A stretch of DNA of 64,000 bases from SZUA-430 sp044220975 (GCA_044220975.1 JBGAPZ010000010.1:1-64000), one strand, 5' to 3'. Positions 26,656-34,718 are shown, counted from the stretch's first letter. The notes: generated by a model from the letters alone, not told the origin. Numbers and translations: made by a program.

Positions 26656-27407
26656 CCAAGACCATCGTTCTCGTCCACGGTGCCTGGCTAAACGATACCG
26701 TCATCGCACCGTCATGGCCCTATGATGATCGTACGCCTGCCGAGCTGCGCGCCGCACCGCATCCGGAATTGGCGAAGATGGGACCGGACCAAAACATCCG
26801 GCATTTCGTGGACATCATCGAAAAGCTGCCGGAACAACCGATCATCATCGGCCACTCAGCCGGCGGCGTGTACACGCAAGCGCTGATCGACAAAGGCCTC
26901 GGCGCGTCCGGCGTCGTCATCGATCCCGCGCCGACCCCAGGCATTGCCATCGCACGTCACGCGCTCGTCTCGACACTGCCCGTGTTCCTAACCTGGGGCA
27001 GCTGGCGTAAGGCGCACCACATGTCGCGCAAGTTCTTCGCCAACCGCTTCGCGTCGACCCTTCCGAAGAACGAAACCGATGCCGCCTACGACCGCTACAT
27101 CGTGCCCACATCCGGCAAGGTCTACTGGGAAGGCTTGGGCAAACCGAAACTCGACTTTGCAAACCCCAACCGCACGCCGTTGCTCTTCATCGCCGGCGGA
27201 AAAGACCTCATCGCGGACGCCAGCATGACGAAGGCGATCTACGAAAAGCACAGAGCGTCGCCTGTAAAGACGGAATTCAAGCTCTATCCCGACCGCTCGC
27301 ACTGGACGTGCCTGGATCGCGGCTGGGAAGAAGTCGCCGACTACGCGCTCGACTGGGCCGTGAAGAACGCACGCCCGTCGAACGTCACGCCGATCAAAGC
27401 CGCCTGA
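26652..27407 (+). CDS. Alpha/beta hydrolase with an apparent internal deletion
   Basis: A 251-residue alpha/beta hydrolase. It keeps the oxyanion motif LVHGAW, the nucleophile elbow GHSAGG (Ser69), an acid in FIAGGKDLIAD and a base in RSHWTCL. However, AWLN is joined directly to TVIAPSWPYDDRTP; relatives known to me have about 20 residues there (first helix and the following strand). The reading frame is kept, so this looks like a clean in-frame deletion of about 60 bases. Whether the product folds is unclear. It overlaps the upstream gene by four bases. Confidence 0.85.
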   Translation: MTKTIVLVHGAWLNDTVIAPSWPYDDRTPAELRAAPHPELAKMGPDQNIRHFVDIIEKLPEQPIIIGHSAGGVYTQALIDKGLGASGVVIDPAPTPGIAIARHALVSTLPVFLTWGSWRKAHHMSRKFFANRFASTLPKNETDAAYDRYIVPTSGKVYWEGLGKPKLDFANPNRTPLLFIAGGKDLIADASMTKAIYEKHRASPVKTEFKLYPDRSHWTCLDRGWEEVADYALDWAVKNARPSNVTPIKAA

Positions 27408-27435
27408 ACCGCAACCCCGACCGAAAGTGTCCAAC

Positions 27436-28269
27436 ATGCCAACGATCAAGACGAAGGACGGAACCGAAATCTTCTACAAGGATTGGGGCAAGGGCCAACC
27501 GATCCTGTTCTCCCACGGCTGGCCTCTGACCGCCGATTCGTGGGACCCGCAGATGGTCTATTTCGGCCAACGCGGCTATCGCGTCATCGCGCACGACCGG
27601 CGCAGCCACGGCCGCTCCACACAAACTTGGGACGATAACCACATGGATCAATACGCGGACGATCTGCACGAACTGATCAACCACCTCGACCTGAAAGACA
27701 TACTGATCGTCGGCCATTCGACCGGCGGCGGCGAAATCACCCACTACATGGGCCGCCACGGCACCAGCCGTGTGCAGAAGGCCGTCCTCTTCGGCGCCGT
27801 CCCGCCATTGATGCTGAAGACAGACAAGAACCCCGAAGGCTTGCCAATTTCCGTCTTCGACGGAATCCGCAAAGGCACGAACGACGACCGCTCGCAGTTT
27901 TACAAAGACCTGACGATGCCGTTCTACGGCTTCAACCGGCCCGGCGCGAAAGTGTCCGAAGGCCTCCGCGAGTCGTTTTGGCTGCAAGGCATGATGGGCG
28001 GCCTAAAAGGTCAACTCGACTGCATCAAGGAATTCTCCGAGGTCGACTACACCGACGACCTTAAGAAAATCAAAGTGCCGACGCTCGTCATCCACGGCGA
28101 CGATGACCAGATCGTACCGATCGTCGCATCGGCGATGAAGTCCTCGAAAATTCTCGAAAACGCGACGCTGAAAGTGTTGAAGAGCGGCGGTCACGGGTAT
28201 TCCGCGACCAACCCCGACGAATTCAACGCCTACCTCTACGCCTTCTTCAAAGGCAAAGACCTGGAATAG
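27436..28269 (+). CDS. Alpha/beta hydrolase, non-heme chloroperoxidase type
   Basis: A 277-residue member of the cofactor-free haloperoxidase/esterase group. Motifs are FSHGWPLTADSWDPQM, HDRRSHGRS, the elbow VGHSTGGGE with Ser95, the acid in IHGDDDQIVP and the base in SGGHGYS. These enzymes hydrolyse esters or lactones and can make peracids; the physiological substrate is not known. A GTG three codons earlier is an alternative start. A 7-bp hairpin follows the stop at once (28276-28299). Confidence 0.91.
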   Translation: MPTIKTKDGTEIFYKDWGKGQPILFSHGWPLTADSWDPQMVYFGQRGYRVIAHDRRSHGRSTQTWDDNHMDQYADDLHELINHLDLKDILIVGHSTGGGEITHYMGRHGTSRVQKAVLFGAVPPLMLKTDKNPEGLPISVFDGIRKGTNDDRSQFYKDLTMPFYGFNRPGAKVSEGLRESFWLQGMMGGLKGQLDCIKEFSEVDYTDDLKKIKVPTLVIHGDDDQIVPIVASAMKSSKILENATLKVLKSGGHGYSATNPDEFNAYLYAFFKGKDLE

Positions 28270-28275
28270 GAAAGA

Positions 28276-28299
28276 GCGCGGCTCGACAAAGCGCCGCGC
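28276..28299 (+). terminator. Hairpin after the hydrolase operon (weak terminator)
   Basis: GCGCGGC and GCCGCGC form a perfect 7-bp stem with a 10-base loop starting seven bases past the stop of the chloroperoxidase-like gene. No T-run follows, so at most it is a processing or attenuating hairpin. A second GC hairpin (28344-28361) lies further on. Confidence 0.35.
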
Positions 28300-28407
28300 G
28301 TACATCCATCCACGGGAGCGCAACAGCGCACCGTCTCGACCAACGCCGGCAACCGCCGGCGCTAACCCACGCGCGTGCGCGCAAACCGACTTAAAGGAGA
28401 CGAAGTC

Positions 28408-29166
28408 ATGATGAAAACACTACTCGCTGCGGCGACCACCGTCGCAATGCTGTTCATGGCGACGGCCAACGCAGCCCCGCCTGTGAAGAACATCGTGCTC
28501 GTGCACGGCGCCTTTGCCGACGGCTCTTGCTGGAACAAAGTGATCGCGCAACTTCAAGCCCAAGGCTTCAACGTCACATCAGTTCAGCACCCGATGAGCT
28601 CGCTCGCCGACGATGTCGCCGCCGTGAAGCGCGCGCTCGACGCGCAGAACGGCCCCGTCATTCTCGCAGGTCACTCGTGGGGCGGCGCGGTCATCACCGA
28701 AGCGGGCAACGACCCGAAAGTGGCAGCGTTGGTCTACGTCGCAGCATTCGGCCCCGACGCTGGCGAATCGCTGAACGCTTTGGGCAAAGGCCAACCGCCG
28801 ATGCCCGCGATCGCCGCCCTACAAGTCGACAAGCAAGGCTTCGGCCGCCTGCCGACCGAAGCCGTCCTGAAATACTTCGTGCAAGACCTGCCGAAAGCCG
28901 AAGCTCTCGTCGTCGCGGCGACCCAAGGCCCAGCGCACGTCGGCTTGTTCGATACCAAACTGACGACCGCGGCATGGAAGACAAGGCCGTCGTGGTTTGT
29001 CATTGCCAAGCGCGACGGCACGATTTCGCCAGACGCCGAACGCTTCTTCGCCAAGCGCATGAATGCCACCACCGTCGAACTCGACTCCGACCACGTCGCG
29101 ATGCTGAGCAAGCCCCGCGAAGTCGCTGACGTGATCGTCGACGCCGCAACTAAGGCCGCGCGCTAG
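28408..29166 (+). CDS. Exported alpha/beta hydrolase (EstC/MEKLA-like)
   Basis: A periplasmic alpha/beta hydrolase of 252 residues. The ATG at 28408 has AAAGGAG eight bases upstream. A signal peptide covers about residues 1-22 (ANA-AP). The catalytic elements are LVHGAFADGSCW, AGHSWGGAV with Ser90, and SDHVAML for the His. It belongs to the short plant-esterase-like group often found beside haloperoxidase-type hydrolases. It is the only exported member of the hydrolase run and has a separate 138-base leader, so it may have its own promoter. Confidence 0.9.
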   Translation: MMKTLLAAATTVAMLFMATANAAPPVKNIVLVHGAFADGSCWNKVIAQLQAQGFNVTSVQHPMSSLADDVAAVKRALDAQNGPVILAGHSWGGAVITEAGNDPKVAALVYVAAFGPDAGESLNALGKGQPPMPAIAALQVDKQGFGRLPTEAVLKYFVQDLPKAEALVVAATQGPAHVGLFDTKLTTAAWKTRPSWFVIAKRDGTISPDAERFFAKRMNATTVELDSDHVAMLSKPREVADVIVDAATKAAR

Positions 29167-29232
29167 GCCCGCTGGCAAGCCAGGGCGCCGGATGAGCAAC
29201 CGGCGCCCACTGCACGCGAGAACCGTATTGCC

Positions 29233-30276
29233 TCAGTTCACATTCACCCGATAGACGCGCTTGGCCGTGCCGCTGAAAAGGGCGGCCTTCTCGTCCGCGG
29301 AGTAGCCCTTGGCGATCCGCTTGAACGTATTCCACAGTGCAACATACGTCGCCCCGAAGCGATCGACCGGGAAATTGCTCTCGAACATGCAACGCTTGGG
29401 CCCGAACGCTTCGATACAGGCCTCGACGTACGGCTTCCATTGCGCGGCGAGCGTCTCAGACGTCTCGTCGGGACCGGCCATACGCCCGCGCCAACCGCAG
29501 AACGGCATCGGCAAGCCGCCGACTTTCACGTTGACGTTTTGGCATTGGGCGAGCGCCTTGATATTGTCGTGCCAGATCGCGAAGCGCTCCTCGCGCTTGC
29601 CCTTGTAACGCCCGATGCCAAGCGGCGTGCCCACATGATCAAGCACGATCGTCGTGTCGCAAAACGCTTGCGCAAGATCGATCAGGTCGCCGAGTTGAGG
29701 CTCCAACAGCCATGCGTCGAACGACAGACCCAGCTTGTGCAGATGCTTGAACCCATCGCGGAATTTGGCGTCGCGATAGAGCCCTTCAGGATAGCGGCCG
29801 CCGAGCGGCCCCAGAACGTCCGGATCGTCATCATAGGACGCGGAGTGCCGGATGCCGCGAAACCGGCCGTGTCCGGCCGCGATATGCGAGCGCAACACGT
29901 TTTCCGCGGCATCGCCCAAACGAAGATCGGCGTGGCCCACGATCCCCACACACGCCCGCACATCGCCGTAGATACCGCTCGCCGTCATTGCTGCGATGCC
30001 GTTCACGAACTCGGTCTCGCCAACGCATTTCAGCGCCTCGGGCCCGTCCGCGCGGTACATCGCCCCGCACTCCATATAGATCGTCGCCCGAATGTTGTGA
30101 CCGGCGGTCAGATCGGCAAGTAGCTCGTCCAACAGGTAGCGCGGGATGTCGCGGATGATGTCCATGAAGCCGTGATCCGACGGCGGCAGGTTCCGCAAAA
30201 TCGCCGTCGGTCGGTCCCACAAATGATGATGCGGATCGACGATCGGCAAATCGGGCTCAAGGATCGGCTCGCTCAT
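29233..30276 (-). CDS. Amidohydrolase-2 family metal-dependent hydrolase
   Basis: A TIM-barrel hydrolase of 347 residues of the amidohydrolase-2 (ACMSD/lactonase-like) family. The first metal motif is VDPHHHLWD; later conserved parts are FRGIRHSA, VLDHVGTPL and CMFESNFPVDR near the C-terminus. Members act on lactones or decarboxylate aromatic acids. The ATG at 30276 has GGAG upstream; an extension to 30303 is weaker. It is convergent with the exported hydrolase and preceded by a long AT-rich control region with repeated ATAACG. Confidence 0.9.
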   Translation of the reverse strand: MSEPILEPDLPIVDPHHHLWDRPTAILRNLPPSDHGFMDIIRDIPRYLLDELLADLTAGHNIRATIYMECGAMYRADGPEALKCVGETEFVNGIAAMTASGIYGDVRACVGIVGHADLRLGDAAENVLRSHIAAGHGRFRGIRHSASYDDDPDVLGPLGGRYPEGLYRDAKFRDGFKHLHKLGLSFDAWLLEPQLGDLIDLAQAFCDTTIVLDHVGTPLGIGRYKGKREERFAIWHDNIKALAQCQNVNVKVGGLPMPFCGWRGRMAGPDETSETLAAQWKPYVEACIEAFGPKRCMFESNFPVDRFGATYVALWNTFKRIAKGYSADEKAALFSGTAKRVYRVNVN

Positions 30277-30603
30277 GGGGGCACTCCGGGTTCGCGCGAA
30301 CAACTATCCTCCGCACTTCCGGCATCGACAAGTAGCAAATGGCCTTGTCGCTGCGCATGAGAGCGCATTTCACCGCAGGCGCTCGGTCACACTCCAAATT
30401 CCCCTGACTTTAATATAAAGTACTGCCACTTATATCACTCTGGAAACAGACGCCCTCCATAACGCACCGGAACGGGTACATAACGCTTAGATAACGGATG
30501 AAACGGCTGAAATGAGCCAAGCGAACGCATATAACGGATACGATTTCGCATCACCGCTTCTCCGCAGCCGGATAGCAGGCATATGCGGGATGAAATGGAT
30601 CTA
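30277..30603. other. Gene-free AT-rich control region
   Basis: No credible gene is seen in these 327 bases, which lie upstream of the amidohydrolase gene and downstream of the pirin gene. The half nearer to pirin is far richer in A/T than its surroundings and contains four direct ATAACG repeats. The stretch 30410-30440 (TTTAATATAAAG, CTTATATCAC) could hold promoters. Confidence 0.6.
30459..30536. repeat. Four direct ATAACG repeats at helical spacing
   Basis: ATAACG occurs at 30459, 30480, 30491 and 30531 in the same orientation. The start-to-start distances are 21, 11 and 40 bases, close to 2, 1 and 4 helical turns, so all copies face the same side of the helix. Related AACGG words occur in between. 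This is what an array of operator half-sites looks like. Confidence 0.5.
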
Positions 30604-31431
30604 CTAGAGCGCGCCGCGCTGATAATCGGCGAACGCCTGGCGCAACTCCGCCTCGGTGTTCATGACGAACGGCCCGTACTTCGCGATCGGCTCACGCAGC
30701 GGCTTTCCTGCCACGACCAGCAGACGTGCAGCCTCCGTTCCCGCGCCCAGCGCAAGCGCGCCTTTGTCCGACAGCACCGCAAGCTCACCCTTGCGCAACA
30801 CACGGCCGCCGGCTTCGACGGCACCCTCGATCATGAAGACGAACCCGTTGTGGCCGTCCGGAACCGGAACCTCGGCTTGCGCTCCGGGCTCCACCGCAAC
30901 ATCTGCGATAAAGGGCGCCGTCGCGCGCTCCGGCCCGGGGCCACGCACGTTGTTCCACGAGCCGGCGATCAGCTTGGCCGTGACGCCTTCTGCCACCGCG
31001 ACCGGCACGATCGCCGCCGCCGGAATGTCGGCATACCAAGGCGTGCGCATCTTCTCGGCGGCCGGCAAGTTCAGCCACAGCTGAAAACCGGACATCAGCC
31101 CGCTGGTCTGCGCCGGCATCTCGGAGTGCACGACGCCGCGGCCGGCCGTCATCCACTGAACGCCGCCGTCGGTGATCAGCCCCTCACCGCCCTTGTTGTC
31201 CTTATGCTTCAAACTGCCCGCGATCATGTAGGACACGGTCTCGAAGCCCCGATGCGGATGCGGCGGAAAGCCCGCGATATAAGCGTTCGGATCGTCGGAG
31301 CCGAAATTGTCGAGCATCAGGATCGGATCGAGGTCCGGAATCTCGGGCGTTCCGATCAACCGCGTGAGCTTCACGCCGGCCCCATCCTGCGTGGGCATTC
31401 CACGTGTAACGTGCACGACCCGGCGGTTCAT
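30604..31431 (-). CDS. Pirin family protein
   Basis: A bicupin of 275 residues. The N-terminal cupin has the metal-binding HPHRGFETVSY and GRGVVHSEMP, as in pirins with quercetinase-like activity; the C-terminal half is a second cupin ending in EPIAKYGPFVMNT. The function is usually unknown; some pirins degrade quercetin, others act as redox-sensitive co-regulators. The ATG at 31431 has GAGGAG six bases upstream; the frame is open further upstream but that part is antisense to the GNAT gene. The two genes are divergent with 54 bases between starts. Confidence 0.93.
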   Translation of the reverse strand: MNRRVVHVTRGMPTQDGAGVKLTRLIGTPEIPDLDPILMLDNFGSDDPNAYIAGFPPHPHRGFETVSYMIAGSLKHKDNKGGEGLITDGGVQWMTAGRGVVHSEMPAQTSGLMSGFQLWLNLPAAEKMRTPWYADIPAAAIVPVAVAEGVTAKLIAGSWNNVRGPGPERATAPFIADVAVEPGAQAEVPVPDGHNGFVFMIEGAVEAGGRVLRKGELAVLSDKGALALGAGTEAARLLVVAGKPLREPIAKYGPFVMNTEAELRQAFADYQRGAL

Positions 31432-31485
31432 CCTCAGCTCCTCAATATTGCTGCATGCTATATGGAGCGACGGAGAATTTCGACC

Positions 31486-32040
31486 ATGCTGATCCGCCCC
31501 GCCGAAATCCGCGACGCCGAAGTGATCGGGATAGCCCACGTCCAGGTTTGGAACGAGACATACCGCGGCATCATGCCGGACGCCCTGCTCGACAGCCTGG
31601 ACGCCGCCGAGCGCGCAAAAGCATGGGCTGCGCGTATTCCCACGTTCCGCCAAAACCGCCAAACGTTGGTAGTTGCCGAAGATGAAGGCACCGTCATCGC
31701 CTTCGCCGGCTGCGGCCCGCGCCGCAAGGAGAAGCTGAATAGCGACGGCGAGATCTACATGATCAACATCGTCAGCAGCGCAAAGCGCCGCCACACCGGC
31801 ACGAAACTGATGCTCGCTATGGCCGACGCGCTCGCAGCCGACCGATTCAAGAGTGCAGGCCTGTGGGTGCTGGAAAAAAACCTGCCTGCGCGCGCCTTCT
31901 ACGAGCGCTTGGGCGGTACGCCGGACATCGTCAGTGAAGAAGCCCACGACGGCATCATGCTGACCGACCTCGCCATCCTTTGGCCGCAGATTGGAACTCT
32001 GAACGAACGCGCGAAGGCAGTGCTCAGCGCATCGCCCTGA
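31486..32040 (+). CDS. GNAT-family N-acetyltransferase
   Basis: A 184-residue GNAT acetyltransferase. The N-terminus LIRPAEIRDAEVIGIAHVQVWNETYRGIMPD is typical, motif A is EIYMINIVSSAKRRHTGTKL with the acetyl-CoA pyrophosphate loop, and motif B is WVLEKNLPARAFYERLGG. Substrate unknown. GGAG lies about ten bases before the ATG. Its last 17 bases overlap the end of the converging deacetylase gene. Confidence 0.91.
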   Translation: MLIRPAEIRDAEVIGIAHVQVWNETYRGIMPDALLDSLDAAERAKAWAARIPTFRQNRQTLVVAEDEGTVIAFAGCGPRRKEKLNSDGEIYMINIVSSAKRRHTGTKLMLAMADALAADRFKSAGLWVLEKNLPARAFYERLGGTPDIVSEEAHDGIMLTDLAILWPQIGTLNERAKAVLSASP

Positions 32041-32806
32041 GCAGAGCCGCCACAGGCGCCCGCTCGATGAAATCGTCGAGCTTGCGCCGCACCGCCTCGG
32101 CGGTGAGCGGCGCCGGCGCCTGATGGAGGTGCGGCGTGCCGATATAGTCGGAGACGAGGACGAAGCGATAACCCTCCGCCTCCAACTGCTCGACGATGCG
32201 CGGCAAAGCCTGGGCGGTGTGCACGCCCCGCCCGTTGATGTGGAAGATCAAAATGTCGCCCGGCGCGACCTTGGAGACGACACGATTATAGAGTGCATTC
32301 GCCCCCTCCCGCGGGTCCGGATCGCCGGTTGCCCAACGCCAGTGCACCGCGTGGTAGCCCAGGCTCTCGACCGCCTTGAGTCCGTCCTCGTTGAAGTTGC
32401 CGGCCGGGAAGCGGAAAAATTGTGGTTGCCGCCCCGTCGCCGTCACGATCTCGTTGTGCGCGCGGCCCACTTGATCGAGAACCGCCTCCGCACGGAAACG
32501 ATTCATCGTGTTCGGGTGGTTCCAGGAGTGGTTCTCGATGTCGACGAAGTCGAGCGTCGAAAGCGCCTGAACCGCGGCGAAGTTCGTCTCCACGAACCGC
32601 CCCGACGCGAACACCGTAAACGGAATTTTCCGCGCGACCAGATAGTCCAAGATGCCGTGGTCGAAACTAACCGGTTGCCCAGCCTCGCACGCATCGAAGG
32701 TCAGCGCAACGACGCGCTCTTCTGTCGGCAGGCGCGTGATCAAATCGGCGCGCGCTGGAACAGCCGCCAACAGCAACCCGAGAATGAGAAAAATGCGCCC
32801 CGCCAT
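32024..32806 (-). CDS. Polysaccharide deacetylase-like (CE4/NodB) exported protein
   Basis: A 260-residue secreted protein with a signal peptide (AGRIFLILGLLLAAVPARA, cleavage near residue 20) and a NodB-homology domain. The zinc motif ENHSWNHPNT is present, and FRFPAGNFNEDG is the usual third motif. The first motif reads ALTFDACE instead of TFDD, so the second Asp, a metal ligand in classical CE4 enzymes, is Ala; a whole branch of the family has this form. It should act on acetylated glycans in the envelope. It lies 56 bases downstream of a minus-strand structured RNA ending in a terminator, which may be its leader. Confidence 0.88.
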   Translation of the reverse strand: MAGRIFLILGLLLAAVPARADLITRLPTEERVVALTFDACEAGQPVSFDHGILDYLVARKIPFTVFASGRFVETNFAAVQALSTLDFVDIENHSWNHPNTMNRFRAEAVLDQVGRAHNEIVTATGRQPQFFRFPAGNFNEDGLKAVESLGYHAVHWRWATGDPDPREGANALYNRVVSKVAPGDILIFHINGRGVHTAQALPRIVEQLEAEGYRFVLVSDYIGTPHLHQAPAPLTAEAVRRKLDDFIERAPVAALLRAMR

Positions 32807-32861
32807 TCGCCCTGCAATGCCTGAGTCGACCGGCCGATTCAAGTGGTGCAAGCAGCAGTAG

Positions 32862-32994
32862 AAAAGATGCGGGCCCACCTTCATGACACGAAGGTGAGCC
32901 CGCTGATACCGGAGCCGCCCGCAGGACCTTGAGGAGAGACCGCGACCCCGATACTTGCACCGATCCTCCGCACGGAAGGGACGCCGGTGCACCC
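32862..32994 (-). ncRNA. Candidate structured RNA or attenuating leader
   Basis: A minus-strand stretch of about 133 bases with a promoter-like TTTTGA-N17-CATATT before its 5' end (near 32994), a long hairpin (32956-32991, arms TGCACCG/CGGTGCA with an inner CUUCCG/CGGAGG stem) and a 3' terminator hairpin (32869-32903). In both hairpins the imperfect pairs are G-U on the minus strand but C-A on the plus strand, which argues for transcription of the minus strand. No open frame with a start and ribosome site fits. It lies between a histidine kinase gene and the deacetylase gene; family unknown to me. Confidence 0.5.
32869..32903 (-). terminator. Rho-independent terminator, minus strand
   Basis: A 14-bp stem (one G-U pair on the minus strand) with a 7-base loop, followed on the minus strand by CATCTTTTCT. 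It lies 63 bases before the deacetylase start, so it either ends a separate small RNA or the upstream kinase transcript, or attenuates the deacetylase. Confidence 0.65.
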
Positions 32995-33124
32995 TAAGAA
33001 ATATGTCCGCGCATCCGCGCTTTCAAAACAACAAGAATCGATGACTTTCTGAATGCAGGTTCATTCCCGCAACACGATAACGCCGCAAAACGCCGCCATT
33101 CCTGGCATCACTGCCAGTGGCATT
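32995..33124. other. Gene-free stretch between kinase gene and candidate RNA
   Basis: With the candidate RNA this forms a 318-base region without a protein gene (32807-33124). It contains a possible minus-strand promoter and a CACTGCCAGTG palindrome near 33112. Nothing else is recognised. Confidence 0.4.
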
Positions 33125-34552
33125 TTAAGCCGCGCGCGAAAGCGTCGGATGGCCCGCCACCTCCTTTGGAAACGGCAAGCGCACCGTCACGCGCGTGCCT
33201 TTACCCTCTTCGCTCTCGATCGCACACGAGCCGCCGTGAAGCTCGCTAAGCGCGCGCACCAGCGTGAGGCCTAAACCGGTGCCGCCTTGCGCTTGAGCGT
33301 AGCGATTGTCCGCTTGCTCGAATGCGTTGAACACGCGCGCGATCTCGGCGCGCGAGATACCGCAACCCGTGTCTTCCACGACAAGCAGCGCGGCGTCGTG
33401 AACATTGGCCAACGAAACCGACACATGCCCGGCGCTCGTAAACTTGATCGCGTTCGACATGAGATTGAGCAAAATTTGCTTGAATGCGCGGCTGTCTGCA
33501 AACAATCGGGCGTCCGCCGCACAAGTTTCACGCAGCTCGATGTTCTGCGCTGCTGCCTTGTCGCGCATCAGCTTCAACGTCTCGCCCACTTCCACCGCGC
33601 CGTCCAGCCATTCCTCGTCCAGCTTCATCTTACCGGCCTCGATCTTGGCGACGTCCAAAATGTCGTTGATGAGACTGAGCAGATGCTGCCCGCTGCCGTG
33701 AATATCTTGCGCGTAAGCCCGGTACCGCTCTGGCGCATCGCCAAGCCCGTTGACGGCGATCATTTCGGAAAAGCCCAAGATGGCGTTCAACGGCGTGCGC
33801 AGTTCGTGGCTCATATTGGCCAAGAACGAGCTCTTCGTCTGGTTCGCCCGCTCGGCCACCTGGCGCGCCGCTTCGGCGTCGTCGCGCGCCTTCGCGAACG
33901 CCGCGTTGAGCGCGTCGTTCTCGACCTGCGCCTCGATATTGCGCCGCACCTGCTCGCTCGCGGCGCGCACATGCAGCGACATGGCCAAGAACCACGCCGG
34001 CAGCAGAACGGAGAAGACCAGCGGCACGTCCGCAGTCTCCGTCGCAAGCTTCGCCCAAAACACCAACACCGAAGCCCCGCTACCGATCAAGAACGTCTCG
34101 AACTTGTTCATGCGCGAAATGATGCCGTTCGTGATCCCGCAAAACGCGAGGATCGCAAGCGTCATCTGATTGCTCGAATTTGTGTCGATCCAAAACACCC
34201 AAACGAGCGAAGCCCACAGCGCACTCAAGCACGCGAACGCCGCCCCATGCGCCCACAGCCACGGGCGCGGATCGAATGGCACGGGCGCCGCGACTGCTCG
34301 TCGATATGCGCTGTCCATATAAAATGTCGCCACGCACACGGCGAAGATCGCACCCAACCACACGAGTGTCGGCTGCGCTGCCGCCGCCCCCAACACCGGA
34401 AACGCGCCCGACATAATCCAAGCAATCGCAAGCGCCCACAGCGGTGTCGCAATACTTGCCCAACGCGCGGGCGCAGCAACGAGCGCGAGCTGCTGCGTCA
34501 ACACGCGGCGCTCGAACTCGTCGTGCGGCAATGGCGAAGTGGCGGTACTCAT
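33125..34552 (-). CDS. Membrane histidine kinase (PleC/DivJ-type core)
   Basis: A 475-residue sensor kinase. The N-terminal part (about 30-200) has six hydrophobic helices and no periplasmic domain, followed by a short coiled coil (residues 200-240). The H-box is SHELRTPLNAILGFSEMI with His249, the form seen in PleC/DivJ/PdhS kinases of alphaproteobacteria. ATP motifs LLNLMSNAIKFT, VEDTGCGIS and GGTGLGLTL follow. No receiver is attached and no regulator gene is adjacent, so the partner is elsewhere. ATG at 34552 is preferred; an in-frame TTG at 34567 lies inside an inverted repeat. Confidence 0.92.
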   Translation of the reverse strand: MSTATSPLPHDEFERRVLTQQLALVAAPARWASIATPLWALAIAWIMSGAFPVLGAAAAQPTLVWLGAIFAVCVATFYMDSAYRRAVAAPVPFDPRPWLWAHGAAFACLSALWASLVWVFWIDTNSSNQMTLAILAFCGITNGIISRMNKFETFLIGSGASVLVFWAKLATETADVPLVFSVLLPAWFLAMSLHVRAASEQVRRNIEAQVENDALNAAFAKARDDAEAARQVAERANQTKSSFLANMSHELRTPLNAILGFSEMIAVNGLGDAPERYRAYAQDIHGSGQHLLSLINDILDVAKIEAGKMKLDEEWLDGAVEVGETLKLMRDKAAAQNIELRETCAADARLFADSRAFKQILLNLMSNAIKFTSAGHVSVSLANVHDAALLVVEDTGCGISRAEIARVFNAFEQADNRYAQAQGGTGLGLTLVRALSELHGGSCAIESEEGKGTRVTVRLPFPKEVAGHPTLSRAA

Positions 34553-34557
34553 CGAAA

Positions 34558-34574
34558 GGTCACTCAATGTGACC
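34558..34574. promoter_or_regulatory. Inverted repeat before the kinase start
   Basis: GGTCAC and GTGACC, separated by five bases, form a perfect 6-bp dyad ending five bases before the kinase ATG. It could be an operator, or an RNA hairpin that hides the ribosome site. Confidence 0.4.
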
Positions 34575-34718
34575 GCGATGCTAGAATTTCACGCCTTAAC
34601 GGTTGCTTGGATCAATCGCATTGTTACCCGCGCGTAAAGGCTTCGGTTACACAGCAAATCCAAGCATTTTCGCGATGGCACTTCACCGCTCATATACGAT
34701 GTAGATGGTTTAACCACC

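Noticed and set aside
28344..28361. CGCCGGC/GCCGGCG hairpin as a terminator
   Set aside because: No T-run follows; probably a GC-rich leader structure at most.
30583..31485. Upstream extension of the GNAT frame across the pirin gene
   Set aside because: Antisense to pirin; the GNAT fold begins at 31486.
32931..32945. GGAGAGACCG-like word recalling a glycine riboswitch
   Set aside because: The other conserved parts of that riboswitch are absent, it is on the plus strand, and no glycine gene follows.
32862..32994. Similarity of the candidate RNA to 6S RNA (a CCTGCGGGCGGC-like stretch)
   Set aside because: I could not form the long closing stem with a central bubble required for 6S RNA, so I left it unassigned.
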